This document shows, one piece after another, positions 10,688-21,839 of a DNA stretch of 64,000 bases (positions within the stretch are counted from its first letter, which is position 1; each line of letters begins with the position of its first letter). Both the position numbers and the translations under genes were made by a program. The stretch is taken from the NCBI GenBank assembly GCA_003255065.1, contig QAOA01008702.1, positions 1-64,000 of the forward strand, read 5' to 3'. This DNA is from Cercis canadensis. Its lineage: Eukaryota; Streptophyta; Magnoliopsida; Fabales; Fabaceae. The notes under the pieces were generated by a model. The model did not search any database. It was not told the origin of the DNA and worked only from the letters and a program-made list of their open reading frames with translations.

Positions 10688-11948
10688 TGATAATCACACT
10701 TTGTATGTAGTAATTATCCCTCATTTCTAGCTTCCTAAATCTCTTTTAATGCTTAATTGAGTGGGTTTGGCCTTATTTCATAAGTTTGGGTTCATATTGG
10801 GCCTAATTGTTTTCTTCAGCATTATTAGGTTTTTGACACTGTTTCTGTATTTCTGGTATATCTTTAGTTATGGATGTCTAAAAATTGTGAATCTTACCTT
10901 GTAGGAAAGCTAAGATAATTATCTACAACTTTCATTCAGACCTCAAAGGCCCATTCGGATTTTCAGTGGGTCAAATTTAACCCGGAAGTGAGAACCAAGA
11001 TCCTGTAACCGGGCCTGGACCTTTGTGAAGAGATTTAGGCTTAACTTCCTCATCGCATGCCCAATTAAGCCCAAATCGGTGCCAAATTAAAGCTAAGACA
11101 TAGTAGATTATTTCTAACCTAGGGGTAATCTTGGTGTGCATGTAATTTAGACGGTTTTAAGTATAATAATAGGCAGCCGAGGTCATACATTCTATTCTAG
11201 GCAGTTTTTACTTTCTCTCTAGTTTCTCTGTAAGCTTTGTCCCTCTTGTTCATGAAGGACTAATTACTCAAGTCAATCTAGGTTTTTACTATGTTGATTA
11301 TTAATTCAGAGATTATGCTTTAACTGTTTGAATTCTATTGTTAATCAAGTTTCTTCCCTTTCCTTTTGGATTAAATTCTACTTGAATGCTTAATTCGGTT
11401 GGATGATTGTTCATATGTTAAAAAGAGGATTGGAAACAGTAAATAATGTTTCAAAGCTTTTTGGATGGATTATTTACCTTTGCTGGATTTTGGACTTAGG
11501 TAAAATTGGATTTGAATGAGTGCTTAATTTGTTTAGTCTTAGTTGATCCAAATTCTGGTTGCTTAAACAATAGATGATCCTTGCATCTTATTGAGGCTTC
11601 TTAATTTGATTTCATACTGAGAATTAGGTTAATGATTGAATGGATTTTCTGTAATTAAGGATGAATTAAAATTAGAATTAGTTGATTCCTTGGATTGATT
11701 GTTTTGTTAAAATTCAGTTTACTTTCTGTCGATTAGTTTTATGTCTATTACTTTTCTGTCGATTACTTTCTATCGATTACTTTCTATAGATTACTTCTAC
11801 AAATCAAACCCCCTGTTAATTAAACTCCCTAATTTGATTCCTTAATTAGAATGGTCTAATGGTTTGACTCGGTGTTACCTTATGCTGCAAGTAGCTTTGG
11901 TGAATCGGATATAAATTTACTAATTTGATTAGCCTCGGCAACTCATCA
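10688..11948 (+). repeat. 3' LTR of the Athila-like element
   Basis: 1261 bp, TGATAATC...CTCATCA, colinear with 1730-3087. The minisatellite is shorter (11717-11800, about 5 units). The TSD gcagt follows at 11949-11953. Confidence 0.95.
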
Positions 11949-11953
11949 GCAGT

Positions 11954-12336
11954 CAACACTAGGAATTAGCATTGGCCAAGTTCGAAAAGTCTCCTAGTGT
12001 TGCTCTCAGGGTGATGGTGCCTTTGACTTCAACGTGGGTTCCGGAGAAGCCCACGTGGGTTCTAGGATAGTGTTTGAGGTCGGAGGTAGGGATGCCAAGT
12101 TGGGTGAAGGTGTGATAGAATACATCAGTAGATCTCCCTTGGTCCACCAGGACCTTGCGAACTTCGTAGTTGGCCATGAAACAGGATATGACCATGAGAT
12201 CATCATGCTCTGGATCAATGGTTCCATAATCGACGTCGGAAAAGGAGATGGTTGGTTGGGGCTTGGGTCTTTTGGCAACTGTGGTATGGAGAACTTCTTT
12301 TTTGTGCTTTTGGGCTACCCTCTCATGCAATTTTAG
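11954..12336 (-). pseudogene. Old minus-strand Gypsy protease, first half
   Basis: Minus-strand frame with ISFSDVDYG, DDLMVISCFMANYEVRKVLV, then the active-site segment VDQGRSTDVFY and VGFSGTHVEVKGTITLRATL. It resembles retropepsins of plant Gypsy elements that carry VDQGSS at the active site. It ends where the younger element inserted; the rest of the protease lies at 1199-1724 on the same strand. A small deletion near 11965 shifts the frame just before the join. The plus-strand frames over this region are antisense shadows. Confidence 0.8.
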
Positions 12337-13950
12337 AGAGGACCTTGAAGATCCTCCTCCAACAAAACCACTTACAATGGTGTGGATGGTCCCCGCAGCT
12401 ATTTGTATTAGGTCCTCTTGCTGCTCTGAGGGGTTTCTACCTAGAGCCCGGTCACGATGCTAGTCCTGGCGAGGTGGTCAATTCCTTGGTGGGGACATAT
12501 TCCTAGGTCGGTATTATCTGTTTGGCCGTCGGGAAAGTGTTGGGACCTCGGCTCAGTACTTTTGCAGGTACCCTTTTTGGATGAGATCTTCTATAAGGTT
12601 TTGCAGGTGTCTACAGTCGTTGGTGTCGTGCCCCCTCACTCGATGGAAAGCACAATACTTGTCCTGCCGGATCTTACCATCTTTTTGGGAGGTGAGAGTT
12701 GGGCCAGCTTAGTGTGGCATATCTCTTCTAACACCCGAGCTCGGCTTTGGTTTAGTGAGGTGTAGTTGTCAAAACGAGGTCGGGATGGGGATCTTTCTCT
12801 TTTTCTGCCTCTTTTCTTCTCCTGAGGCTTTTTATCCCGGGATGGTTTGTTTTTCTCCTCCTACCCTAGCACTTCCTTTAGGTTGATGTGCTTGGCTACC
12901 CTGATCAAGAGGTCGGAGAGGCTTCTAGGCGGATCGAGGGTAAGGTGTTCATGCAGGCGTTCAGGTCAGAGGTCTGCTTGGATCGCATGCATGGCCACCG
13001 CTTTTGTCAAGTCGCGAATTTGGAGGGAGAGCTTGGTGAACTGGTCCATGTATTCTTTTAAGGGCTACGACTCTCCTTGCCTTAGAGTGGCCAAGACGGC
13101 GAAAGACTTTTGATGGGTCATGCTAGTGGAGAAACGAGCTTGGAGAAGCTCGGCTAGCTGGTCAAAACTGGATATGCTGTTTGGCGGAAGGCCAAAAATC
13201 CATTGGAGAGCTGCCCTGCGCAAGGTTGTAGGGAAAGCTCAACACATAATTTCTTTAGCAGAGCTTGGCAGGAGCATAACTGAGTTGTAGTTTTCTAGGT
13301 GTTCTCGGGGGTCAATAGACCCATCATAGGATTCAAGGTTGGGTTGCTTGAAATGGGTTGGCAGGGAAAAGTCCATGATGTCCTGTGTGAAAGGGAGTTT
13401 GGCAGCTCGCTTTTGTTTTTCCAAGCTTGAGGGTGATGGTTGGTTGAAAAATGATGCCTACGGGAGTGGTCCTCAATTGTGGGTATGAAAAGAGGATTGG
13501 CTTTTAGTCATTTCTTCCACTGCTTGACCTCTCTAATGCCTGGCCAGGGATGGGGTTGCTTGGAGAGAAGGTCGGGGAGGAGGATTCTCGTGTTGGGTTT
13601 CAACTGGGAGCTCGTTGAGTTGTTGGCGTCTTCTCAGCTTAGCAATCTCAACTTTGTCTACCACTCTCTCCTGCCTAAGGGCTTGGATTTCTTGGATTAG
13701 GAAATAGAGAATGGCATTTTGTGAGTTTTCCTGGACAAGGGTTTCTCGGGAGGCTTGTGTACTATGAGAGGCTTGGCGAGGTGGGGGTGGTGGTGATCTT
13801 CTAGCGCTGTCAGGCTAAAGTGTGGGTCCCATGGGTTGAGGGGTATTTTCTAGGGCAGTATGGAGGTCTCCAAGCTAATTGGAAGGGTCTATGGTGTTCA
13901 AAACAAGATCGTACAATGAGATTTGTTTCTTGGGAAGAAAGAAAAAGTCG
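12337..13950 (-). pseudogene. Old minus-strand Gypsy gag
   Basis: Read from 13950 downward. The start (EIDFFFLPKKQISLYD) sits just after the PBS. A Gln/Arg-rich coiled segment (IQEIQALRQERVVDKVEIA) follows, then the capsid-like core: LPFTQDIMDFSLPTHFKQPN, YDGSIDPREHLENYNSVM, AALQWIFGLPPNSISSFDQL and PLKEYMDQFTKLSLQIRDL. A basic tail EEKNKPSRDKKPQEKKRGRK comes next, leading to the protease at 12336. Stops are frequent and the frame shifts several times after about 12700. This is the oldest element in the left part of the window, since two others interrupt it. Confidence 0.8.
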
Positions 13951-13952
13951 AT

Positions 13953-13970
13953 TTCCCACAGACAGCGCCA
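13953..13970 (-). promoter_or_regulatory. Primer-binding site of the old minus-strand Gypsy
   Basis: On the minus strand this reads TGGCGCTGTCTGTGGGAA, two bases from the putative LTR end at 13973. Very similar sites occupy the PBS of many plant Gypsy elements. I do not assign the tRNA. Confidence 0.65.
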
Positions 13971-13972
13971 AA

Positions 13973-14400
13973 TGACGATGCCTAATCTAGAGGTGAACAA
14001 GTTGGGCTGACTGTGCAATAGCTGCACAATAATAGAGGGTCAAGAGTTGGGTGGTGATATCCGAGCTCCAATGTCTAAGTTAGCATTGTCCAAGCTATAA
14101 AGTATATCAAATGCTGAAATGAGCAAAAGTCCTTATACCTGTAGCATGTGGGTATTTATAGGTGATGACTAAGGGATATGGAAGACATATAAGGATTTGA
14201 TGATGTGAGCCTTTGGCTGAAATAGGCCTGGATGCACTTGGGCCAAATACTGAGTATCTACAATAGCCTTGTAGATTTCAAATTGTGGCATGAAAAATAG
14301 ATCAATAGAGATAATATTGACAACAACTGTGCTTTTGAAAAATATAAGGAAGGAGAATATATCAAAAGAAAGAAGCTTAGTTCTCAAACTTCAGACATAT
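13973..14400 (-). repeat. 5' LTR (part) of the old minus-strand Gypsy; outer limit uncertain
   Basis: Starts as tgacgatgcc next to the PBS, which is TG/CA consistent. It carries a minus-strand TATA-like box (CCTATAAATACCC, complement of 14151-14163), a sensible LTR promoter position. I cannot fix the outer end because the partner LTR is lost. Confidence 0.45.
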
Positions 14401-15544
14401 GTATATCTATCTCTGGTAAAATTTCTTACAGGTGAGAAGCTTTTAGTAAATAAATCCTTCTAAGTGTTGTTCTGCAATTTGCTACCTAGCATATCAAATG
14501 CCGAGATCAAGGTACGATAACCTTTAGCAGGTCAAAGCAAGGTATTTGATATAAAAACTAAGTAAAAGAAAAGCAATAATGTAGTTTAAAGTATATCAAA
14601 CCAAAGTAATAATAATAATAATAATAAAAACTAAAGGAAAAGAAGGGAATTAGGAAATCAACAAGTGTATGTTAGAAAATAACCTTAAATGCAAAAGACT
14701 TTAGATAGTCATACTGCAATAAGTTACTTATAGAAGCAAATGAAGAAGGTCGAAGTGCTGAAAGGAGACTATTATAATAGCCTTATGCAATTCCTACAGA
14801 TTTGCATTCCTACATAAAAGTGTCATATTTATAAATACTAAAAAGAAGGAGAAAAGTGTAATTTCAACTGCCCCCACTCAGATTTGCATTCTTATAGAAA
14901 AGGATGCAATTTACACTCTTCACAATTGTAAATTTAAATTAATAAATCCACCATTCTAACATTCACATTCGTATAAAATAGTTGTATAGTCTATAAAAAG
15001 TAGAGACAGTTATATTCCAATAAAGCAAAGACAATGGGCAGTTCATAAGGCTGCCAAAGGAAAAAGAAAAGAACATCCACATCATAAGATCTCTATGAAA
15101 CCCAAATTTTCAATCAATAACTGTAAGATATCTAATGCAACTAATTATTCTCCATTATCCATTAATGCTTGTTGGCCTACATTGCCCTCCTCCATTCTAC
15201 ACAGTCAATATAAAAGTTACAGCCATAGTTTACTTGTATTTGCATCGAATGTGCTTGAAATGAAATCAGTATCAACATCACAGAGTTGTAATACTAACAA
15301 ATTTGTAAACTTTTTTTTATACGTATGTACTCAAGCTAACCACTCTCTAAAATAAAGCTCATACATGCTAAAGATTGCTTCCTTTCCCATTATTAATCAT
15401 TATTCAACATGAAGAAGATTGTCTGCTTTAGTTAAAACTTGTTGAATTGAGTTTTCCTAAGACACAAATGACTTACATAAAGGTAGAATATGGAATTTTG
15501 TAATGTTCAAAAGTGATCATCAAAAAACCATGATGAACATATAT
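14401..15544. other. AT-rich stretch with no recognised gene
   Basis: Contains an AAT microsatellite (about 14608-14630) and short unconvincing frames, for example 15095-15355. I recognise neither a coding family nor terminal repeats. Part of it may still belong to the old Gypsy LTR. Confidence 0.5.
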
Positions 15545-16199
15545 GGGCACTACAAGAAAATTCTTAGATTCCAACGAAAATTTTCCATTGAAATTTTGAG
15601 TTTCAACGGAAATTCCAACAGAATTTGGGTTATTGGAGAAGTGATTGATGAAATTGCAAAATTCCAATGGAATTTTATCATTGGAATTCATTTTTGAAAA
15701 AAAAAATTGAATGGAAAATTCCATTGAAAATTTTAATATATTTTGAAAAATATTTTTTTTAAAAAAAATCAAAAATTATTTTTTGGTTTTGGTTTTTGAA
15801 ATTCCAACAGAATGGAATTTCTGTTTGAATTTTCTTAAGTTTTTTTTTTTTTGTAAATTCCTAAATAATATTTGTTAAAAATCAAAACATACCATTTATA
15901 AATATCTTGTTTATTAAATAATTTCTATAACACAAATATCCAATTTATTAAATAATTCTTATAAGTTAATAATATATTGAGTACAAAAATTTAAATTTCA
16001 AATAATTACACCAAGTTTATTTCTAATTGTTCAAAATATATACTATATAATAAGAGCATACTCTTCTCTCAACTAAATAAAAATAAAACATAAATTTTGT
16101 AGAAGAGCAAGATGCTATAACTAAATTTCAATCTTCATACTTTGTTTCTTCATCGTCATATTCATTGTTTCCTGCATATCTCCAACCATCCTAAACATT

Positions 16200-18549
16200 G
16201 TTCGGTCTCTTCAGTTTCTTCACTATCTTCTTCCTCATAAGTTTCATCTTTTACAGGCCAAGGTGATTTCTCTGAGACATTTACACCTTTCGCATTTACA
16301 ATTCCATCACTTTCTTTTATGGCATTTGCAACCTTTAAGTGTGGTGTATCAGGTAGGGGAGCTTCAGTTCCATCTTCAGCAGGTATAGCTTTAGAAAAAC
16401 AAAAGGCAATTTACCAAAACAACAGCAAGCTGCTGAGCATCAAAACCAGCAACTTGCAACCTGTATTGGAAATTGGAAACAATAATTGGTTGACAAAAAA
16501 CATGGAAGATCATTGCTCAACTAAATGAATTTTTGCTGAAAAAATGGATGTAGTAGCACAGACAAAAATTACTTAGGGCATATAAACAGTTACCTCCACC
16601 AGAGGAGTATCAGAACTTTCAGACTCCTTAGGCAATGAAAATAACCTTATTCTCATTAAATCATATATATACAGCAGATAATGTGTATCTTCTCTGGTAT
16701 ATCTGTCTTAAGAATAAAACTTCATTAGATAGTGCAGTCATCTAATCTCTGGNCCAGCAACTTGCAACCTGTATTGGAAATTGGAAACAATAATTGGTTG
16801 ACAAAAAACATGGAAGATCAATACTCAACTAAATGAATTTTTGCTGAAAAAATGGATGTAGTAGCACAGACAAAAATTACTTAGGGCATATAAACAGTTA
16901 CCTCCACCAGCGGAGTATCGGAACTTTCAGACTCCTTAGGCAATGCAAATAACCTTATTCTCATTAAATCATATATATACAGCAGATAATGTGTATCTTC
17001 TCTGGTATATCTGTCTTAAGAATAAAACTTCATTAGATAGTGCAGTCATCTAATCTCTGGAATAGTACAGTAATCATTAACACATATGGGAAAACACCTT
17101 AGACTTACAATCATAAATCAGAAACAAATTGATTACAAGTAAAAAGGCACAAGTAGATTGGTGTTTACTTTTTTTATTTTTTAAGAAAGGGTGTTAAGTA
17201 TATTTTGCTTAAGTTACAGATACAATTTTGGAAAGAATCAATTTAAGATGCATTCGCTATTTGAGAATTGTGATCAGTTATAAATCTATTTCTCAGGAAT
17301 AAACAAGTAGAACAAATCCCATATGAATGTCATCTTTAGTCAGCTCAGGGAGTTCAAAGTTCAAATAAGTAGATCACTTGAAATTTTTAGGTGCTGGGGA
17401 TGCTAACTACAGAATAATAACTTCATTATGAAACTTTTGCCTACATGGTCAACATTACCCAGTATAGCCAGATTCTCTAGATTCTACACCTGGATTCTTA
17501 TCATTGAGTTTATTTTTTTAGACCAAAATACACCTCCAAAAATTAGAAATAAAGAGAGAATAGAAGACACGCAGAAAAGGAAAACAACCACTATAAAAAT
17601 CAACAAAGGATTATGTGCCATAAAGTTTAAAATGCAATGGCACCTTATCATCTCATCATGAAGAGGGCACAATCTCCAATCTGCATTTTGGTATCTGCAA
17701 GGAGATTACTTGTCAACCTTCCAAAATGTACATAAGAATAAATGGAATAATTAAGTTACAGGAAGAAGTAAAGCATCTGAGTTATGAACATAGAGGTGAA
17801 GGAAGTCCAAAAGATAAAATGAAAGAAACAAACAAAACATACTCTTTGTTAGCAGTAACGTCACAAAAGTGATGTAAAAGATACTCCAAACTATTTCTCT
17901 CCAATTTTAATACCCTTGAGGCCTGAGCAGTTCAATAAAAAATAGATTAGTCCTGTTTGATCAAAAGATGAGAAGGGAAGGAATCTCAACATTGAACATT
18001 GAGAGATTTCTAAGCAAACCTGTCCATTGACTGAGAAAATTTTGATTTTGTAAGTGGTGTCAGAGCATAAAGGAATTAAAAGAAATGGAAAATATATCCA
18101 GGGTTTTTCAGTTGTTACTTGAGACTGCTGTCAATCAGAAGTGACTGACATTCAATTGCATATAATAACAACATGTAGTATTACGGTTGCACACATTAGA
18201 GATAACTGTAAATGAGATTTCATTTTCTAGCAAGCTTAGTTAGTGTTCAGAAGACAACTTGGGGGAATGGGGGGACAAGCTCTATAAATTGTATGAACAA
18301 TCAGAGCCACATAAATAAGTGTCCAGGGCTATAAAACGGTCATGCAGGAAATTTCTCAGTAAAATATAATGAATAGTGGTCCTGTTTACCGCAAATTCAT
18401 TAACAGCACGCAGCTTAGAAGCCAACTCTTTCAAACCTTTGACATCCTCCACAAGCTTAAAAGGGGTACGTACATTCTATTGAGGGAGGTTTTATTTGCT
18501 CAAATCCCCAAGACCTTTATCAACAAAATTCAAAACAAAGTGTTTCTCC
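16200..18549 (-). pseudogene. Captured fragments of an RRP6-like exosome 3'-5' exonuclease gene
   Basis: Minus-strand exons with splice signals, in gene order. 18391-18549: EKHFVLNFVDK, then PFKLVEDVKGLKELASKLRA and VNEFA. 17843-17922: ASRVLKLERNSLEYLLHHFC and DVTANKE. 17640-17694: YQNADWRLCPLHDEMIR. About 16594-16710: YTREDTHYLLYIYDLMRIRL then PKESESSDTPLVE. 16415-16460: LQVAGFDAQQLAVV. 16200-16391: an acidic 64-codon tail. The introns have GT..AG ends, and the joins restore KEYQNADW and RYTRED. RRP6 is the nuclear exosome DEDD nuclease with an HRDC domain. The ExoIII motif (Y-x-R-E-D) is present, but the exons expected to hold the first catalytic Asp/Glu are absent between 17923 and 18390. 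A 4-bp duplication and stops lie in the first exon. It is a non-functional capture. Confidence 0.82.
16446..17060. repeat. 307-bp direct duplication around a single N (probable assembly artefact)
   Basis: 16446-16752 and 16754-17060 are each 307 bp, colinear, and differ at only a few bases (for example ccaccagagg versus ccaccagcgg). The only base between them is an N (16753). The duplicate carries a second copy of the RRP6-like YTRED exon. It looks like two overlapping contig ends, or two alleles, that were not merged. Confidence 0.85.
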
Positions 18550-19029
18550 TGAAAGAATAAACTAGTTATTAATGCAGCGAAAAAAAGGCTACAGTTAAAA
18601 ATAAAAAAGTAAAAACAAACAAAAGTACATAAGTAAGATGATGAAAGATTTTGATAATCACTCACACCAGTTTAGAGAAGCACACATTATTCTAAGCAAA
18701 TGACCAAAAGGAAACACTCTTTAAAAGGACTTAGTCCTTCAAGTTTCAATAGACAATTTCAATCAAGTTCATTAATTCTGAATCAATATAATACATGCTA
18801 TTATCAGGATGAAAGGGTGCCAAAATGATAAGTCAAATATCATTCTCACCTAACTCATTAATTCCAAGTAAAGCATGCCAAGATATAAATACAATCTGCA
18901 TGAAACTTTGGAGAAATAATTAGCAATATCCCATGCAACTTGCCTCATAATCTCCTCCTGACAGAAAAAGGCTAAGGAACTTGTTAGGACCAAAGGGGAG
19001 CATAGAGTTTAACTAATTCACTCTTTAAT

Positions 19030-19972
19030 TAGAGCTGTCAAAATGGGCCGACCCGCCTCGACCCGCTTCAACCTGCCAACAAACAGGGTGGGGCGGGCTG
19101 AGAAAACTTCAGCCCAACCCAACCCACTGTGGGTTATGGGTTAGGCGGGTTAGCCCGCCAATTTTTTTTTTAAATGCAAATCAATGACAAATAATTTTCT
19201 ATCACATAATTCAAATCATTCAAGAGGACCAAAATTAATTAAATAATCTAACAAAGAAACAAACATAATTCATAATTCCACAAAGTAACCAAGAACAAGT
19301 CCAAGAAGACTAATACCAACATGACAACATAATCTTTAAAACAAATCATACAAAGTTCTTCAAAATTCATCAATCATCATATTCTCTTTTTCCTTCATCT
19401 TCATTAATCATACAGCAGCAAAAGAATGCTTTTGGCTGTGTTTTTGCTTGTCTAAGAATGGTTGGATGGTTGAAATGTGTGGTTATCTTTTATATTCCAT
19501 TTAATATAGAAAAATGAAGAGTATAGGATATTGGGTTGACTAAAAGTAACTACTTATCTTGTCCATAAGAATTTCTAATTACTTAGACTTTCTTATATTT
19601 CTAATGCACATCATCTGTTTTAAATATACCTTTAGTCATTAAGTATAACAATGACAAGTAAAACAGCATTATGTGCGTTGTTGTTCTGCATTTGCAGGTG
19701 AACTCAAGCTTGGTATTAGATAAGGCACTTGAACTAGATGCTGCCTTAGGATCATACAATGTGCAATATAAGGTCTTTTTTTTTTTTTTTTTCCCCTTCT
19801 CTGGCGGGCCAGCCCGCCCCGCCCTGCCCCGGCCCGACATCAACCCGTAACCCAAACGGGGCAGGCTCAGAAACCCGCTTCCAAACGGGCCAGCAAAACT
19901 TTAACCTAACCCAACCTTCTTGCATGGCGGGGCGGGCCAACTCGACGGGCCCAACCCATTTTGACACCTCTA
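19030..19972. mobile_element. Non-autonomous hAT-type transposon nested in the CACTA
   Basis: Terminal inverted repeats tagagctgtcaaaatggg / cccattttgacacctcta (17 of 18 complementary) with a perfect 8-bp target duplication tctttaat (19022-19029, 19973-19980). The 8-bp TSD and ends of this kind are typical of hAT. The GC-rich subterminal blocks (cgggc/gcccg runs at 19050-19160 and 19800-19945) are complementary to each other. No transposase is seen. Between about 19697 and 19771 a plus-strand stretch preceded by ttgcag reads VNSSLVLDKALELDAALGSY, which could be a captured exon that I cannot name. Confidence 0.9.
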
Positions 19973-20899
19973 TCTTTAATATAAATACCAGTTTTCTAGC
20001 TGAAAAAAGAGTTTCTTATTCAAGCATTTTCATAGGGCCATTTATCCAAACTTTTTAAAGTGTATTTTGCTACGGCATACTTGCTTAAGTTATATGTTTG
20101 CCTTATAAGAATTTCTGGAAGATTAACAACATTGCTCTATGAAGAACCCAATAAAATTACAAAGCAACACAACCACAATACATCAGTCTTGTCAATGTAC
20201 ACATACTACCACATTATTCCTTCCGTCAGAAAGTACTTACAATGCTATGGATAGCAAAGATTACAGAATTTGTGCAGCATTTGTATGAGTATATCAAATC
20301 ACTTCATGTAATGGTAATATGTTTGTGTTTGTACCAAACTTAATAACCGTAATTGATCAAATGCATCGAATGACAATTCAACTTTGCTTTTCAGAAACAA
20401 TTTGAATACTTTACCCCACACAAAAACACATTGATCAAGACCATGACACAACAAAAAGCAGGTTACTCGTTTTATATGAACTATCCCCATTTTTCATCAT
20501 AAAATAGTAGAGTAGACCCCTAAATCAAAGATCATAAAAAACTCCTCAAAATATATGTACAAATTCACTTCAACCAACAAAATTCTAAAGGTCCATTCAA
20601 CATATTCCATGCCACCTAGCAGCAAGAATAAACATCCAAAGGACTCTTAAATACTTTTAAGAAAATAATACATTCACAAGGAGATAACATCTTCTTAGGC
20701 CCCAACTCCTGCAACAGGTTATTACTATTAATTCTATTGAGCACCCAAAAAGTCCAAAATCAAAAAACTAAACGAAATTGAACCTGGAGGGCAACATTCC
20801 CTTCTACAGAAATCTAAAAAGGGGACAAGACTTAAGAGTATTTGGCAACATGAGAAAATTAAAGGTTATTTTGTAATTGGTAATTCTAAGGAAGTAAAG

Positions 20900-21120
20900 T
20901 ATTCCAATAAACAACAGAACCATCATTTAAGGTACGCCCAAAATCTTCAGCCCCTCTTTTTCCACCTTGAAGAACCCTTGAGATCCAACCTATGACTGGT
21001 TAATGACTCATTGAAAGGTCTTGCTCCATTGAAACTGCATTTCTGGATTCTGAGGGGCATTATGGCTGAGCTACTGAACTTGAACACCCTCATGGTACTG
21101 GGATGATTTCTGTCTACTCA
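20900..21120 (-). pseudogene. Unidentified gene-like fragment in the CACTA interior
   Basis: The minus strand reads HNAPQNPEMQFQWSKTFQ, then after a stop VIGWISRVLQGGKRGAEDFG and RTLNDGSVVYW. The composition looks like real protein rather than AT-rich noise, but I do not recognise the family. It lies upstream (in minus-strand order) of the RRP6-like exons. It may be another captured exon or the remains of an element gene. Confidence 0.35.
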
Positions 21121-21839
21121 TATCCCTAGCAAAAATTATGAAAGAGAGAGAGAGAAACCTACCAAAAGCAAGAGCCTAGCACACCGCCCTCTGTCACCAG
21201 AAATCGCCGCAAGCCACCGGAAAAAGGATCACTTCAAACAGTATTACAATCAAATTTACCATTGGAATCAACAATTTTAAATAAAAAACAAAAAAAAAAT
21301 TCCAATAGTATATTCCATTGGAATTCTTTTAAAAAAAAAATTTAAGACAATTCCAATGGTAATTTTGATGGAAAATTCCAATGGTAATGTAATTCCGTTG
21401 GGAATTATCGTTAGAATTTTCCCAAAATTTCAACGGTATTTTGTTCAATTGGAAAACAAGTTTTTTCTTGTAGTGGGGGAATCTTTATGCCTCCAACACA
21501 GAGTTGTCATTCTACCTCAAACTCTTGTCAAGGATATGAACTAAACGTTTTAGACTACCAGCTAAAAGATATATAATATTTGTGTATCTAATTATGGGTC
21601 ATTTGATATTTCTTCATATCTTCCATTGTTCTATATAATCAACTTACAAGCTTTTTTTGGGGATAAAAACTTAATTGCTATTATCTCATATTCAGCATTA
21701 ATTGTTTGCTCTCAAAGAAAAGGTAGGATGCAGTGCAGTATCAACAAAAATAATAGGTAGAACTGAACTTTCTAACACACTGAACGTTAAGGCAACTTGT
21801 GATATGTTGCAATGGTAAAGGGTAATCTTCTAATTAGTA

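Larger units (their letters stand above)
1730..11948 (+). mobile_element. Ty3/Gypsy retrotransposon, Athila-like, nearly full length
   Basis: Bounded by two LTRs (1730-3087 and 10688-11948), both starting TGATAATCACA/T and ending CTCATCA. It is flanked by a perfect 5-bp target duplication gcagt (1725-1729 and 11949-11953). Order inside: tRNA-Asp-type PBS, gag, protease, RT, RNase H, integrase, long T-rich 3' region, polypurine tract. That order (RT before integrase) defines Ty3/Gypsy. The Asp-type PBS, large LTRs and gag sequence suggest the Athila/Tat side of the group; the exact lineage is inference. All coding parts carry stops and frameshifts, so it cannot encode a working polyprotein. 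It sits inside an older minus-strand Gypsy protease gene. Confidence 0.95.
15548..21475. mobile_element. CACTA (En/Spm) transposon with captured gene, 5.9 kb
   Basis: Ends are CACTACAAGAAAA (15548) and its complement TTTTCTTGTAGTG (to 21475), with a 3-bp target duplication ggg on both sides (15545-15547, 21476-21478). Both ends carry subterminal arrays built on ttccaaYgg / aattccattgg units (15565-15840 and 21245-21460). These resemble the transposase-binding subterminal repeats known in CACTA elements. I recognise no transposase, so it is probably non-autonomous. The interior holds RRP6-type exons on the minus strand, a nested hAT element and an assembly duplication. Confidence 0.92.

Noticed and set aside
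12034..13113. Several plus-strand frames of 70-100 codons
   Set aside because: Antisense of the old minus-strand Gypsy gag/protease, where the minus-strand reading gives family motifs.
19752..20058. GC-rich frames on both strands
   Set aside because: They run across the hAT terminal repeat and its outside edge.
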